This document shows, piece after piece, positions 12,015 through 23,858 of a stretch of 64,000 nucleotides of DNA. Location of the stretch: positions 124,001 through 188,000 of the forward strand of contig VANL01000001.1 in the NCBI GenBank assembly GCA_006352455.1, in the 5' to 3' direction. A program made the position numbers and the translations under genes. The number at the start of each line of letters is the position of its first letter. Within the stretch, counting starts at the first letter, position 1. This DNA comes from Brachionus sp. 'Tiscar' (Eukaryota; Rotifera; Eurotatoria; Ploima; Brachionidae). A model generated the notes under the pieces. The model had not been told where the DNA came from. It saw nothing but the letters and a program-made list of their open reading frames with translations, and ran no database searches.

Positions 12015-13260
12015 CTTCGGTGCCATTTGCCAAAAAAATCACTCTCATTTATTGTAATTGTTTTCGTATGTGGATAACTTTCTTCGTCGCTTTCATAATT
12101 TTTAAGCCTATTTAGCTCTTCCACCGATTAAAATTTCCACTTCAACAATATTACTCTCTTCATTGTTATCATCAACAAATTCAGTCCCATATAAAATTAG
12201 TCATTATAAATTATTTTATATGTTGAACAATTGTTACATCGCCAAGATCGAGGCAATTTTTTGAATCCCTAGAAGGCTTTCGAGCGTAAGTTCATATTTT
12301 GAGCTTTTTTTCGACTATTTTCTTTAGTACATTTTTGTACAGCAAATATTAAGCCTAAATCTTTAAGTTTGCCTAATATTTTTTTTTCATCATTCTTGTT
12401 TTCCAATTTTTTCTAAATAATAGTAAAAACTTTTTGATTATTATTAATATAACTTCAATTTTACATCATCGCTTAAAAAAAATTCATTATACATCAACAA
12501 TAATGAAAAAAAAAATCAAATCTAGCAAGTATAGTTGTAATTGCAATTATTTTATTATATTTACAATTAATTTTTATTTAACTTAAAAGAAATTTATGTA
12601 ACCAAATGTTTTTTTAGGTGACCAGGTTAAAACTATTTATAAACATTTTTATCAAATAAATAATATTGCCTGGTCACATATTAGGTGACCATTGAATATG
12701 TGACCATTCAGAAAAAATACCTGGTCACCAAATCGACATAAAGTCACTGGTCACATAATATGTGACCAACTGATCACATAATAGGCAAGACCCAAAAAAA
12801 ATTCATCAAAATATCTTAAAAATTACAAAATTTGAATATACTTGTCCAATCCAAGCTCGCTGCTTTGTTCTAATATCTGAGCAGTCATCCCATAAGTTGA
12901 AAGTATCTCTTAGTTCAATGTCCATAAAGATTGGTACTCAATAAACTTAACTACGATAAGCTTCATATCTTTGGTCTGCAGAAATATTTCATTTAAAGCA
13001 AAATCGAGTCAAGCTCGAGCAAATTTACTAAAATGAAACTGTCTTAAAACGACTATTTGGAGTCCCATGCTCTTTAAAGTATCAAAATCATCCTATTCGG
13101 ATTGATTGATATTATAAAACGCTTCATATGGAAGCAGAGACCTTCTATTCTATTCTTACTTCTCTTAGATAACTAAACATCTATAGCTTCTCCAGTAAGA
13201 TGCTCTATTATCGTTATTAGAGTTTATGTTTTCGCCAAGAGACACTTTCTGTATTTTTTT
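12015..13260 (-). pseudogene. Decayed coding sequence of unknown identity, in two blocks
   Basis: Two blocks on the minus strand have clearly higher sequence complexity than their surroundings and give protein-like text broken by stops and frameshifts. The block 13260-12830 includes the segment MDIELRDTFNLWDDCSDI followed by KQRAWIGQV. The block 12420-12015 includes ILGKLKDLGLIFAVQKCTK, a stop, then RLKNYESDEESYPHTKT. No family was recognised. The blocks are separated by the inverted-repeat cluster at 12616-12785, so an insertion may have split one former gene. It could equally be remains of a transposon. Called a pseudogene because no frame stays open across either block. Confidence 0.35.
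12616..12785. repeat. Cluster of GGTCACATA / TATGTGACC inverted repeats
   Basis: Within 170 bases there are at least eight GGTCAC- or GTGACC-type units in both orientations. Two are notable: a perfect inverted pair GGTGACCAGG (12617-12626) and CCTGGTCACC (12721-12730), and a perfect 9-bp-arm palindrome GGTCACATA-A-TATGTGACC at 12750-12768. Further units lie at 12672-12680, 12684-12690, 12697-12705 and 12773-12781. It could be a small foldback element. Confidence 0.7.
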
Positions 13261-14130
13261 TCAATTAGATTTAAGGTAACTAGATGATATAATATATCAA
13301 TAACAATAATTAGAAAAAATTTTCGCTTAAATCGTATAATACAAAACCTTCAATTCACAATATCATCTTTTTTTTTTTAATTTTTTTTTTATTTAAATTC
13401 AAAATGATTTTTAAAGTAAAATTTTTTAATATTGAAACTTTTTGAATACGAAATTTGGGTTTTGCATCATTTTACAATGAAATACTCAAGCATCTTTTTT
13501 GTACCAGGGTTTTTTTTTTGGCGCTTTATTTTTATATTGCATATTCTATCTGTAAACTAAATTTATTCAATTTTTTAAATTTAATAAAATTTTTCAATCA
13601 AATATCTAGAGTCAAAAAAAAATTATTAACTTTTTCAAAATATGCTTATTTTCATGGAAAAAAATTAATAAGAAAAGGTGACACAAAGGGTCCAAAAAAA
13701 CCCTCGGGTTTTTGAGTGTTTAATTTAAATTTTTTTCAATATAAATTTTTCAAATTTTTATGATTTAAAATTGTTCAGAGTAAACGTTTTAAAAATTTTC
13801 TGTATTAATTCTTAGTTTTTCATTTATTCTTTAGTTTTTTTTTTCTTTGAATCTGACTCTATTAAAATTATCATCACGCAGTTTTTTCTAAGAGTTTATT
13901 GTTTTGTAAAATAACTGGATCGATATAAATTTATGTTTTATCAACATATTTAACTTGATACTTAAATGAATATCAAATTATTATTTTTATAGTCAATTAT
14001 CTATTTAAACAATATGGTATTGTGTTTCTTACTTTTATCTTTTTAAAAAAGATCTGACTATTGTTGAAATTTAATTTAAAAAATTAGAAATCTAAAAAAA
14101 AATTTGTTTTTAATTCAATACTAATGTACG
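13261..14130. other. AT-rich spacer
   Basis: No supported gene. An 86-codon plus frame at 13455-13715 is Phe/Ile/Lys-rich and has no recognisable domain. Short complementary runs (AGGG plus poly-T near 13506, poly-A plus CCCT near 13695) may mark a small degraded element but are too short to call. Confidence 0.35.
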
Positions 14131-17100
14131 TTTTGATTTTAAAATATTCAATAATTAAGTGTGATAATAATGAAATTAATAAAAAAAATTAATAATATTA
14201 AGTTGAAGAAATGTGATGATTTTTTAATTTAAAAGACATGAATTGCTTTTTTCTTTTAATTCTCAAGAGCTTAATATCACAAAAATTTTAAATTAAAAAG
14301 TAAATTTTTTTATTCAGTCAGGTAATGATTCATTTTCTAGGTTAAATTTTACTGAAAATATTTTTTTTTAATATTGAGTTGAAAAAGTTAAAGTTAATCG
14401 AAAATCTTTTTCTTTACATCTTGATTGAAATTTGATTAATTATCAAACTTGAATTTGCAGATAAATTTAATTTCTTTAATAAAAAATAAAACAAAAAAAT
14501 ATCTTAAATATTAAAAAATTGTCAAAAATTTATATTTATTTAAAAATTAAACAAAAGTATTATTGGAATTGACGTTTTTAGCATTCTTATTAAATGAAGT
14601 TGATGTGTCTCTAACAAGTTCTCCTTTAAACTGATGCTGATTGGACTGAATTTTGGTCGAATTCTGAACTGAATTAATTGTCACCATTTTAAAAATTTCT
14701 TGTTTAAAATTTTTGTTCATCAGTCCATAGATTATCGGGTTAACACACGTCGAAGTCAGAGCGAGTAAGTTAGAAATGATAATTATAAGGGACAATTTTT
14801 TTCCATTAATAAAATAACTGTCTGAAAAATCTAAAAGTAAATTACACACAGCAACTGGTAGCCAGCATAAACAAAAAGTGAAAAAAACAATGAACAAAAT
14901 GTTTTTACTTCTTGAAAAACGTCCCTGGTTATTCCAGATTTTTTCTATAAAAATCGAAGCTCGATCAGCAATCAAACTTCTATTGTGTTCATTTTTTTCA
15001 TTTTCTATGTTCAACTTTCTCCTTTCTCTTCTCCTAAACATCTTGGGTACATTCAAGTGTAAAAAACTACAAATCTGGTAATGAGTTGAACCAACGACCA
15101 ACACTGGAAGAACATATTGAAAAATGATTAGAGAAATGCAAAATGTATATTTTGAATTAGGATCGAACCATGTTTCTTCACAAAGTTTATAAAGAACCTC
15201 TTTAGTTTGCTTTGTTCGAACTATTTTTTCATCATTGACAACGAATGATGGAATACTTATTAAAAATGAGCATATCCATATTAAAAATATACATAAATAC
15301 AGCCAATATTTTTTCGAATTTCGTCCAGAGTTAACTATAAAATTCCATCGATCCACCGCTATTGCAGTAATGCTCAATGTGCTCACTAAAACATTGGCTG
15401 TCTGTAGACCTGGGCCTAGCTTGCAAAGCAATCGACCAAATTTCCAATTTAAATTCACGTATCGAAACAGTGTTAATGGGCCACATATAGAACACAATAA
15501 AATATCACTAGAAAAAAAATTGAAATTTAATCAAGTAAAAGTGATGATTTGATTCAAGGATATTTTCATATTTTACTTTACGAAATTACTAAAAAAAATT
15601 AAAAATTTTTATTATCAAACTAATTTTTTGGTCAAAAGCAGTTTAATGTTAATTAGTTAACTGTTTGTTTTGTAATAAAAAAAATTAACTTTATTATTTT
15701 TTGTTTTTAACTAAAAATAAATTTTTAATAAAAAATTTAACAAATAATAATTTTCCTTATATTTTCAAATTTGAAAAAATAGTAAAAGGATTTTTTTCAA
15801 GAAATTTTACATTGGAACTTTTTTTACTAAGAGAACTTTGGCGATCACTGGTCCTAAAAAAAAAAGTGCCGGTGAAAATTGTTAAATATGAAATTTTCAA
15901 AATAATCATAAGAAAAAAAAATAAAATTTAGAAGTTTTTTACGATCATTTACGTGACTTAACGTAAATTTTTGTCAAATTACAGAAATTATCGTAAAATA
16001 TGGTTAAATCTTTGTATCAAATCACAATAATTACATTATAGAGAGTTTGTTTTTTTTCAGTAAACTGTTAATCAGAAAAATATGTCAAATTATGTATTCT
16101 TTTTAAATTCAAAGCACTTCGATGAAAACCAGACACTAAATTAAATTAAGATTATTTTCCTTAGCATGTGGTAAATTATTTTTTATTTAAAAACAGACAA
16201 ATTTAAGGTTTTTTTTAATTTACCTAATAGCAAGATTGACTATGAATATATTTCTAAAGGTCCTCAGGTTTTTTGAATTGTAAAACGAGTATATGATGAG
16301 CGAGTTTGATATTATACCAAATGTGAATATTAGACCAAATATAATTGAGAAAATAAAAAATTGTTTGTTTGATACTAAACTGAATGAATTTTGTATTTCT
16401 TTTTTGACCACATATAACAAAAAGTCTGGAAAATCAGCTCGGCCATCGGTCAAATTGTAATCAATCTCAATTATTTGATTTCTTTTTTTCGTGTGGCTAT
16501 GATGTTGATGAATTATTTGCTGAAAAATATATTCTACCCATCTATTGGTGAAATTAGTGTGTTCCAAATTATAATCCATAGTGGTAATTAAAATCTAAAT
16601 ATTGAAATATTTTTAACAGACTAGATGCAATAGCATATAATTTTAAAATATATTATATGACAAAATTTATATTAAAAAATAAATAATTGAATTAGTATCA
16701 CAAAATAAGCTTTTATATCAAAATATTTAATTATCTTGGTATATTTAAATTATATCATTCATAAGGAACATGTTAGCAGTATTTTTTCTCCTTAAGATAA
16801 CTGATATCTAGGATCTGATTTCATTAAAGATATAGTTAATAATTCAAAAAATTGTTTCTAAAATTCCCTGTTCACTTTGATTTCTAAAGGCTTGTTGTCA
16901 AACCGTGAAAAAACTAACTTGCATTCAATTAAAAAAAGTTTTTGTAAAGCTTCAAGCTAATAGTGACAAATGTATAGTTTAAATTTTTGATTTGAATTCT
17001 GATTAACAAATATGATGAACGGAAAATCTTCTCTTAGCTAAATTATCTAAATTTATAATGGGAATTGAAAAAAAAATTCCTCCAGAAATGAGTGATTGTT

Positions 17101-17312
17101 TAAAAATTATTTACCATGCGTATTAAACTTGATGCTAAACTGTACATAAATGACACTCAAATATTAGAATTCAATCTATCTAATTAAAAAGATAGTTTGA
17201 AATAAATAATTTCTAAATCTACAGTCATTTTTTCAGTATTATTCTTATCTACGGAAGGAATATGTTTTATATATATCTGTAAAATTATAAATATTCCAAA
17301 TCGATATTATTT
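14131..17312. repeat. Tandem duplication, unit A (3182 bp)
   Basis: First of two head-to-tail copies with a period of 3182 bases. It carries a complete GPCR gene plus about 730 bases upstream of its start codon. Left edge: after GTACG at 14126-14130 the sequence TTTTGATTTT matches 17313 onward. No base difference from unit B was noticed, and every open frame in the two units is identical. Confidence 0.95.
14547..16579 (-). CDS. NPY/NPF-type neuropeptide GPCR, copy A
   Basis: Rhodopsin-class (class A) peptide receptor. Exon 1 is 16579-16224 and exon 2 is 15507-14547. The 716-nt intron (GTAAAT...TAG) splits the Ser codon in NLAISD, and the spliced protein has 438 residues. The extracellular N-terminus has NFT and NLT glycosylation sites. 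TM1 is about residues 73-98, and TM2 contains NLAISDILL. TM3 runs from the disulphide cysteine in LLCKLGP to DRW (171-173, instead of the usual DRY). The third loop is basic (FRRRERRKL). TM6 has FCLCWLP (320-326) and TM7 has NPIIY (375-379) followed by GLMNKNFKQEI. The TM2-TM3 text and the end of TM7 are closest to the NPY, NPF and PrRP receptor group as I know it; the ligand itself cannot be read from sequence. Confidence 0.88.
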
Positions 17313-20300
17313 TTTTGATTTTAAAATATTCAATAATTAAGTGTGATAATAATGAAATTAATAAAAAAAATTAATAATATTAAGTTGAAGAAATGTGATG
17401 ATTTTTTAATTTAAAAGACATGAATTGCTTTTTTCTTTTAATTCTCAAGAGCTTAATATCACAAAAATTTTAAATTAAAAAGTAAATTTTTTTATTCAGT
17501 CAGGTAATGATTCATTTTCTAGGTTAAATTTTACTGAAAATATTTTTTTTTAATATTGAGTTGAAAAAGTTAAAGTTAATCGAAAATCTTTTTCTTTACA
17601 TCTTGATTGAAATTTGATTAATTATCAAACTTGAATTTGCAGATAAATTTAATTTCTTTAATAAAAAATAAAACAAAAAAATATCTTAAATATTAAAAAA
17701 TTGTCAAAAATTTATATTTATTTAAAAATTAAACAAAAGTATTATTGGAATTGACGTTTTTAGCATTCTTATTAAATGAAGTTGATGTGTCTCTAACAAG
17801 TTCTCCTTTAAACTGATGCTGATTGGACTGAATTTTGGTCGAATTCTGAACTGAATTAATTGTCACCATTTTAAAAATTTCTTGTTTAAAATTTTTGTTC
17901 ATCAGTCCATAGATTATCGGGTTAACACACGTCGAAGTCAGAGCGAGTAAGTTAGAAATGATAATTATAAGGGACAATTTTTTTCCATTAATAAAATAAC
18001 TGTCTGAAAAATCTAAAAGTAAATTACACACAGCAACTGGTAGCCAGCATAAACAAAAAGTGAAAAAAACAATGAACAAAATGTTTTTACTTCTTGAAAA
18101 ACGTCCCTGGTTATTCCAGATTTTTTCTATAAAAATCGAAGCTCGATCAGCAATCAAACTTCTATTGTGTTCATTTTTTTCATTTTCTATGTTCAACTTT
18201 CTCCTTTCTCTTCTCCTAAACATCTTGGGTACATTCAAGTGTAAAAAACTACAAATCTGGTAATGAGTTGAACCAACGACCAACACTGGAAGAACATATT
18301 GAAAAATGATTAGAGAAATGCAAAATGTATATTTTGAATTAGGATCGAACCATGTTTCTTCACAAAGTTTATAAAGAACCTCTTTAGTTTGCTTTGTTCG
18401 AACTATTTTTTCATCATTGACAACGAATGATGGAATACTTATTAAAAATGAGCATATCCATATTAAAAATATACATAAATACAGCCAATATTTTTTCGAA
18501 TTTCGTCCAGAGTTAACTATAAAATTCCATCGATCCACCGCTATTGCAGTAATGCTCAATGTGCTCACTAAAACATTGGCTGTCTGTAGACCTGGGCCTA
18601 GCTTGCAAAGCAATCGACCAAATTTCCAATTTAAATTCACGTATCGAAACAGTGTTAATGGGCCACATATAGAACACAATAAAATATCACTAGAAAAAAA
18701 ATTGAAATTTAATCAAGTAAAAGTGATGATTTGATTCAAGGATATTTTCATATTTTACTTTACGAAATTACTAAAAAAAATTAAAAATTTTTATTATCAA
18801 ACTAATTTTTTGGTCAAAAGCAGTTTAATGTTAATTAGTTAACTGTTTGTTTTGTAATAAAAAAAATTAACTTTATTATTTTTTGTTTTTAACTAAAAAT
18901 AAATTTTTAATAAAAAATTTAACAAATAATAATTTTCCTTATATTTTCAAATTTGAAAAAATAGTAAAAGGATTTTTTTCAAGAAATTTTACATTGGAAC
19001 TTTTTTTACTAAGAGAACTTTGGCGATCACTGGTCCTAAAAAAAAAAGTGCCGGTGAAAATTGTTAAATATGAAATTTTCAAAATAATCATAAGAAAAAA
19101 AAATAAAATTTAGAAGTTTTTTACGATCATTTACGTGACTTAACGTAAATTTTTGTCAAATTACAGAAATTATCGTAAAATATGGTTAAATCTTTGTATC
19201 AAATCACAATAATTACATTATAGAGAGTTTGTTTTTTTTCAGTAAACTGTTAATCAGAAAAATATGTCAAATTATGTATTCTTTTTAAATTCAAAGCACT
19301 TCGATGAAAACCAGACACTAAATTAAATTAAGATTATTTTCCTTAGCATGTGGTAAATTATTTTTTATTTAAAAACAGACAAATTTAAGGTTTTTTTTAA
19401 TTTACCTAATAGCAAGATTGACTATGAATATATTTCTAAAGGTCCTCAGGTTTTTTGAATTGTAAAACGAGTATATGATGAGCGAGTTTGATATTATACC
19501 AAATGTGAATATTAGACCAAATATAATTGAGAAAATAAAAAATTGTTTGTTTGATACTAAACTGAATGAATTTTGTATTTCTTTTTTGACCACATATAAC
19601 AAAAAGTCTGGAAAATCAGCTCGGCCATCGGTCAAATTGTAATCAATCTCAATTATTTGATTTCTTTTTTTCGTGTGGCTATGATGTTGATGAATTATTT
19701 GCTGAAAAATATATTCTACCCATCTATTGGTGAAATTAGTGTGTTCCAAATTATAATCCATAGTGGTAATTAAAATCTAAATATTGAAATATTTTTAACA
19801 GACTAGATGCAATAGCATATAATTTTAAAATATATTATATGACAAAATTTATATTAAAAAATAAATAATTGAATTAGTATCACAAAATAAGCTTTTATAT
19901 CAAAATATTTAATTATCTTGGTATATTTAAATTATATCATTCATAAGGAACATGTTAGCAGTATTTTTTCTCCTTAAGATAACTGATATCTAGGATCTGA
20001 TTTCATTAAAGATATAGTTAATAATTCAAAAAATTGTTTCTAAAATTCCCTGTTCACTTTGATTTCTAAAGGCTTGTTGTCAAACCGTGAAAAAACTAAC
20101 TTGCATTCAATTAAAAAAAGTTTTTGTAAAGCTTCAAGCTAATAGTGACAAATGTATAGTTTAAATTTTTGATTTGAATTCTGATTAACAAATATGATGA
20201 ACGGAAAATCTTCTCTTAGCTAAATTATCTAAATTTATAATGGGAATTGAAAAAAAAATTCCTCCAGAAATGAGTGATTGTTTAAAAATTATTTACCATG

Positions 20301-20491
20301 CGTATTAAACTTGATGCTAAACTGTACATAAATGACACTCAAATATTAGAATTCAATCTATCTAATTAAAAAGATAGTTTGAAATAAATAATTTCTAAAT
20401 CTACAGTCATTTTTTCAGTATTATTCTTATCTACGGAAGGAATATGTTTTATATATATCTGTAAAATTATAAATATTCCAAATCGATATTA
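17313..20491. repeat. Tandem duplication, unit B
   Basis: Second copy of the 3182-bp unit; coordinates equal unit A plus 3182. It ends at TCGATATTA (20483-20491), after which the flank GTTTTTTTTTT is unique. The A/B junction at about 17310-17316 reads TCGATATTA followed by a run of seven T and then GATTTT. The join therefore lies in a poly-T run, with about three T more than the left flank supplies. Confidence 0.95.
17729..19761 (-). CDS. NPY/NPF-type neuropeptide GPCR, copy B
   Basis: Identical in predicted protein to copy A: exon 1 19761-19406, exon 2 18689-17729, 438 residues, with the same DRW, FCLCWLP and NPIIY motifs. The copy has its own 730-base upstream region, so both copies should be expressed in the same way if the upstream region suffices. 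Because the units look identical, this is either a very recent duplication or a false duplication in the assembly. Confidence 0.87.
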
Positions 20492-23400
20492 GTTTTTTTT
20501 TTAATTCAAATAATTTATCTTTAATTAAAGCTTTATATTTTCAAGCACTGATAAATTGATTCTTTTAAAAAAGTCTTATTATATTTTAACTATTAATTAA
20601 TGAAAAAAATGAAAAAAGCCTAGATTTATTTTAAATGTTTTAATAGCTCAATAATAGTTGATGTTCTAGGATGTTATAACCCTAAAATCGGTCTTTAAAT
20701 GCTCTGATACCCGAAGTGATGGCGGTCTCATTCTGGTTAACTCAAACTTTTAAAGCAAATAAGTTTCGCATTTTTTATCGAGTATGTAGTAAAATTTTTT
20801 AACACAATTAATTTAAATTTGTTTTGTTTTTTTATAATTCAATAAAAAAATAAAGTTGTTATCAAATATTTTACTTTTAAAATACATTAAATTGTAATCA
20901 TTTTCTAAAAATAAAAAAAAAAATAAAAGAATTTATCTCTGAAAAAAACGAATCATATAATGAGTAAATACTGCAATGGGAGCACCTCAGTTGGACCACC
21001 AGCAAACACTTTCATCGAGTAAAACGAAATATCAAAATATTATTGATTGGTATGAAATTTAGACAAAATAATTTATGACTAAAGATAAACACTTAATAAA
21101 AAAAAGAATATATTTATAAAAGCGATTATTTATATATTTAAAAGTGAATAAATTGAGGAAACTTTTTGTTGAAAATTTTCCTTTATATGGAAAAAATTAA
21201 TTCTTTATTTTATTCTTTTTTACAATTAAGAATGCACCTTGCTTAATTATGAGAAAAAAAAATTAGTACTTAAAATTCAACTATATATATTTTTTCAATT
21301 GAATTTTTTCAAATTAAAAAAATATATATTTTTTGAAATTGATTTTTAATAATTTGATATATTCATATTATATTATTTTAAAATATCTTAGATTTAATAT
21401 AGCCTATATACTGGAAAAATTTCTTATTTTTATTTTCAAGAAATTGAGTACAGATGTTCGGTTCTTTTTAAAATTGATTTAATTAAAGTAAATTTAAACA
21501 TAAAAAAAATTCGTGTGAGTTAAATCTATATTGGCCAATATAAAGTCTTCGGATGAAAACTCTTTTTTTTCTTAATTTCAATTAATAAAAATATCAAATT
21601 TTAGTAAAATATTTTTGTAAAAATTAACTAAAAATTTTATTCTTTTTTAAAATTATTTGCATAGTTTTTGATCGTTTTGTCAATCTTTTGCTTAAAGTTC
21701 TAAATATTGCTAGCATAATTTCAAAAATAGCTAATCCTATTAGACGAAAACTCACCATTTTTTCAATTAGCAGTTGTTTATTTTTACAGTATTTTTAATC
21801 GAATTATTTAGTAAGAAATTTAGAATAAAACATATTAATAAATCTTAATAAATTTTTTTTCGATAAATCTTTACCAAAGTAATAAAGTTTTATTAAAAAA
21901 TTTTAAAGAAAGAAATTTCTTAATATTAGTTGAGAAATTTCTTAGATATTTACTTTTAATTGCACGCTACTCAAACATTTACTTTTTTCTAAAAGTAAAT
22001 GAACATCAACAAAATTTATCTAATAATTAGCTGACATAATCTGATAAAGCAAAAAATCTTTCATATAATTCAATTAATATAATTCAATTAGATTATATTA
22101 AAAAGAAAAAATATATTTGTAAAATTTATTGATTTAATCAAAGATGATATGACTTTTAAATCCTTTTAAATAACGTCAGTCTCTTTTATGACTTGTCATT
22201 ATTAAACTTTGATTACAGTAATGTATTTTTTAAAAGATAATAGTAATAGCCCAAAAATAAAATTTCTATTTTTAGATGTTATGCTATCTGTTTCGACAAA
22301 AGGAAACATTTGTTTGGAACAAATCAAATTATAAACAAAAATAGAATTAAAAAAAAGGTGGTAAAACACATAATATTTTTGCTTGGAATATTTACAATTT
22401 TAGCTTCTGAAAGCTGATATTCTAAGTAAAACTAATTTATTTAATATTTTGTATTATCTTATTTTATAATTTTAAATTATTCATTATGTTTTAAATAAAT
22501 ATAATGTTTTCTAATAAAGATTCATTGTTATTCAATACGATCAATTAATGTAGATATTTTAATATGTCAATCAAAAAAAAATTAAATTAATGTGAATCGA
22601 AACTCAAATATGAATAATACATAAAAAAATTAAAAAAAATACTTTCAGACTTGTTGGATTTTTATTTGAAAAAGACCATCTAAAAGTTTTTCTAGTTGAT
22701 AAAGTTGAAGCTATGAGAAATCATTTTTTAAATTAGATTATTTCGTTTAAAAATTCAACTTTTATTTGTGATTTGAGGATGTTAGTTCGGAAAGTTTTGA
22801 AAAATTATTGATTTTTTTTTTAAATTAAAATATAAAATTGCTTAAAATTTTAATTTCACGAAATAATCAAAACTAAAATTCCATAATTCGATTTAATTAG
22901 AAAATAGTTCTTCTTTGAATTATTTCTTATCCATAAATATTTAAATAAATCTAAAACATTGTTCAATTCATGACATTTTTAATTAAATTCTCTTGATACA
23001 AACTAATTGTATTATTTATTAAAATGGAAAATTGTTTTATCTAAATAATGTTTTAATTTCTAAAATTTGATTAATTAATCTATTAATTAATTTAACTAAA
23101 ATATAGACATAAAAAAATTATACATATATTTTTTTTCAAATTTTAATAGTCAACAGTTAAAATAAAACAAATAAGCCTAATAATTTGAGTTCTAATCATT
23201 AATTTGTTCTAAATAAACCATATTACTTCTAAAATGAAAACTCAACGTTTAAAATAGAAAAATCTTAATTTTTTTTAAACCAAATAGATAGTTATTTAAA
23301 TTTTTTGTAGTTTATTTAAGCATTCTTTGCAAATTCCGATTTAAAATTTCTTAGAGAAAAATATTCTTCATAATCCTAAAGTTTGCTTGTTATCCCCGAG

Positions 23401-23858
23401 TGTAAAGATTTACAGGCAAATTATTTTTGAGTATAGAAACTAAGCTTTTATTGTTTTTAAAGTCTATTTTAGCTCAGACTTTGTTTAGCGGAAAATAATT
23501 TTTCCATTGTTTTTTTTTTGTTCAACTAAAAATAAAATCAAAAAGTTATAATTTCCTATTTTTTAAATCAGTATTAGGCTAAATATTTACATGAAAATGA
23601 TAACATATTTATAAAGATTTAATTGGCTGTTTAATGTATGTGTTTGTGTGTCTAAATATGAGTAGAACATTTGATATATGATTGCTTCCATACAATTTTA
23701 TAAAAAAATATTATTTAAATTAAGATGGGTTTCATCTACAAACGGAAGTTATAAATTTATAAAACCAATTGAGGGATTTTTATTCTGAAATAATCAGCTT
23801 AAATATTAAGAAAAATAAAGGAATTAATATTAGATTTTAATAATTCGATCGTATTTGT
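20492..23858. other. AT-rich spacer with two coding-like islands
   Basis: Mostly AT-rich and featureless. Two short stretches stand out by composition, 20690-20745 and 20970-21040. Both can be read as short open frames on one or the other strand but without a recognised family. The rest has no ORF worth reporting. Confidence 0.4.

Noticed and set aside
13455..13715. 86-codon plus frame
   Set aside because: Composition is that of AT-rich noise; no domain, no splice sites, no neighbour that would use it.
15701..15931. 76-codon plus frame in the GPCR intron (also at 18883)
   Set aside because: Low-complexity intronic frame; it is duplicated only because the whole unit is duplicated.
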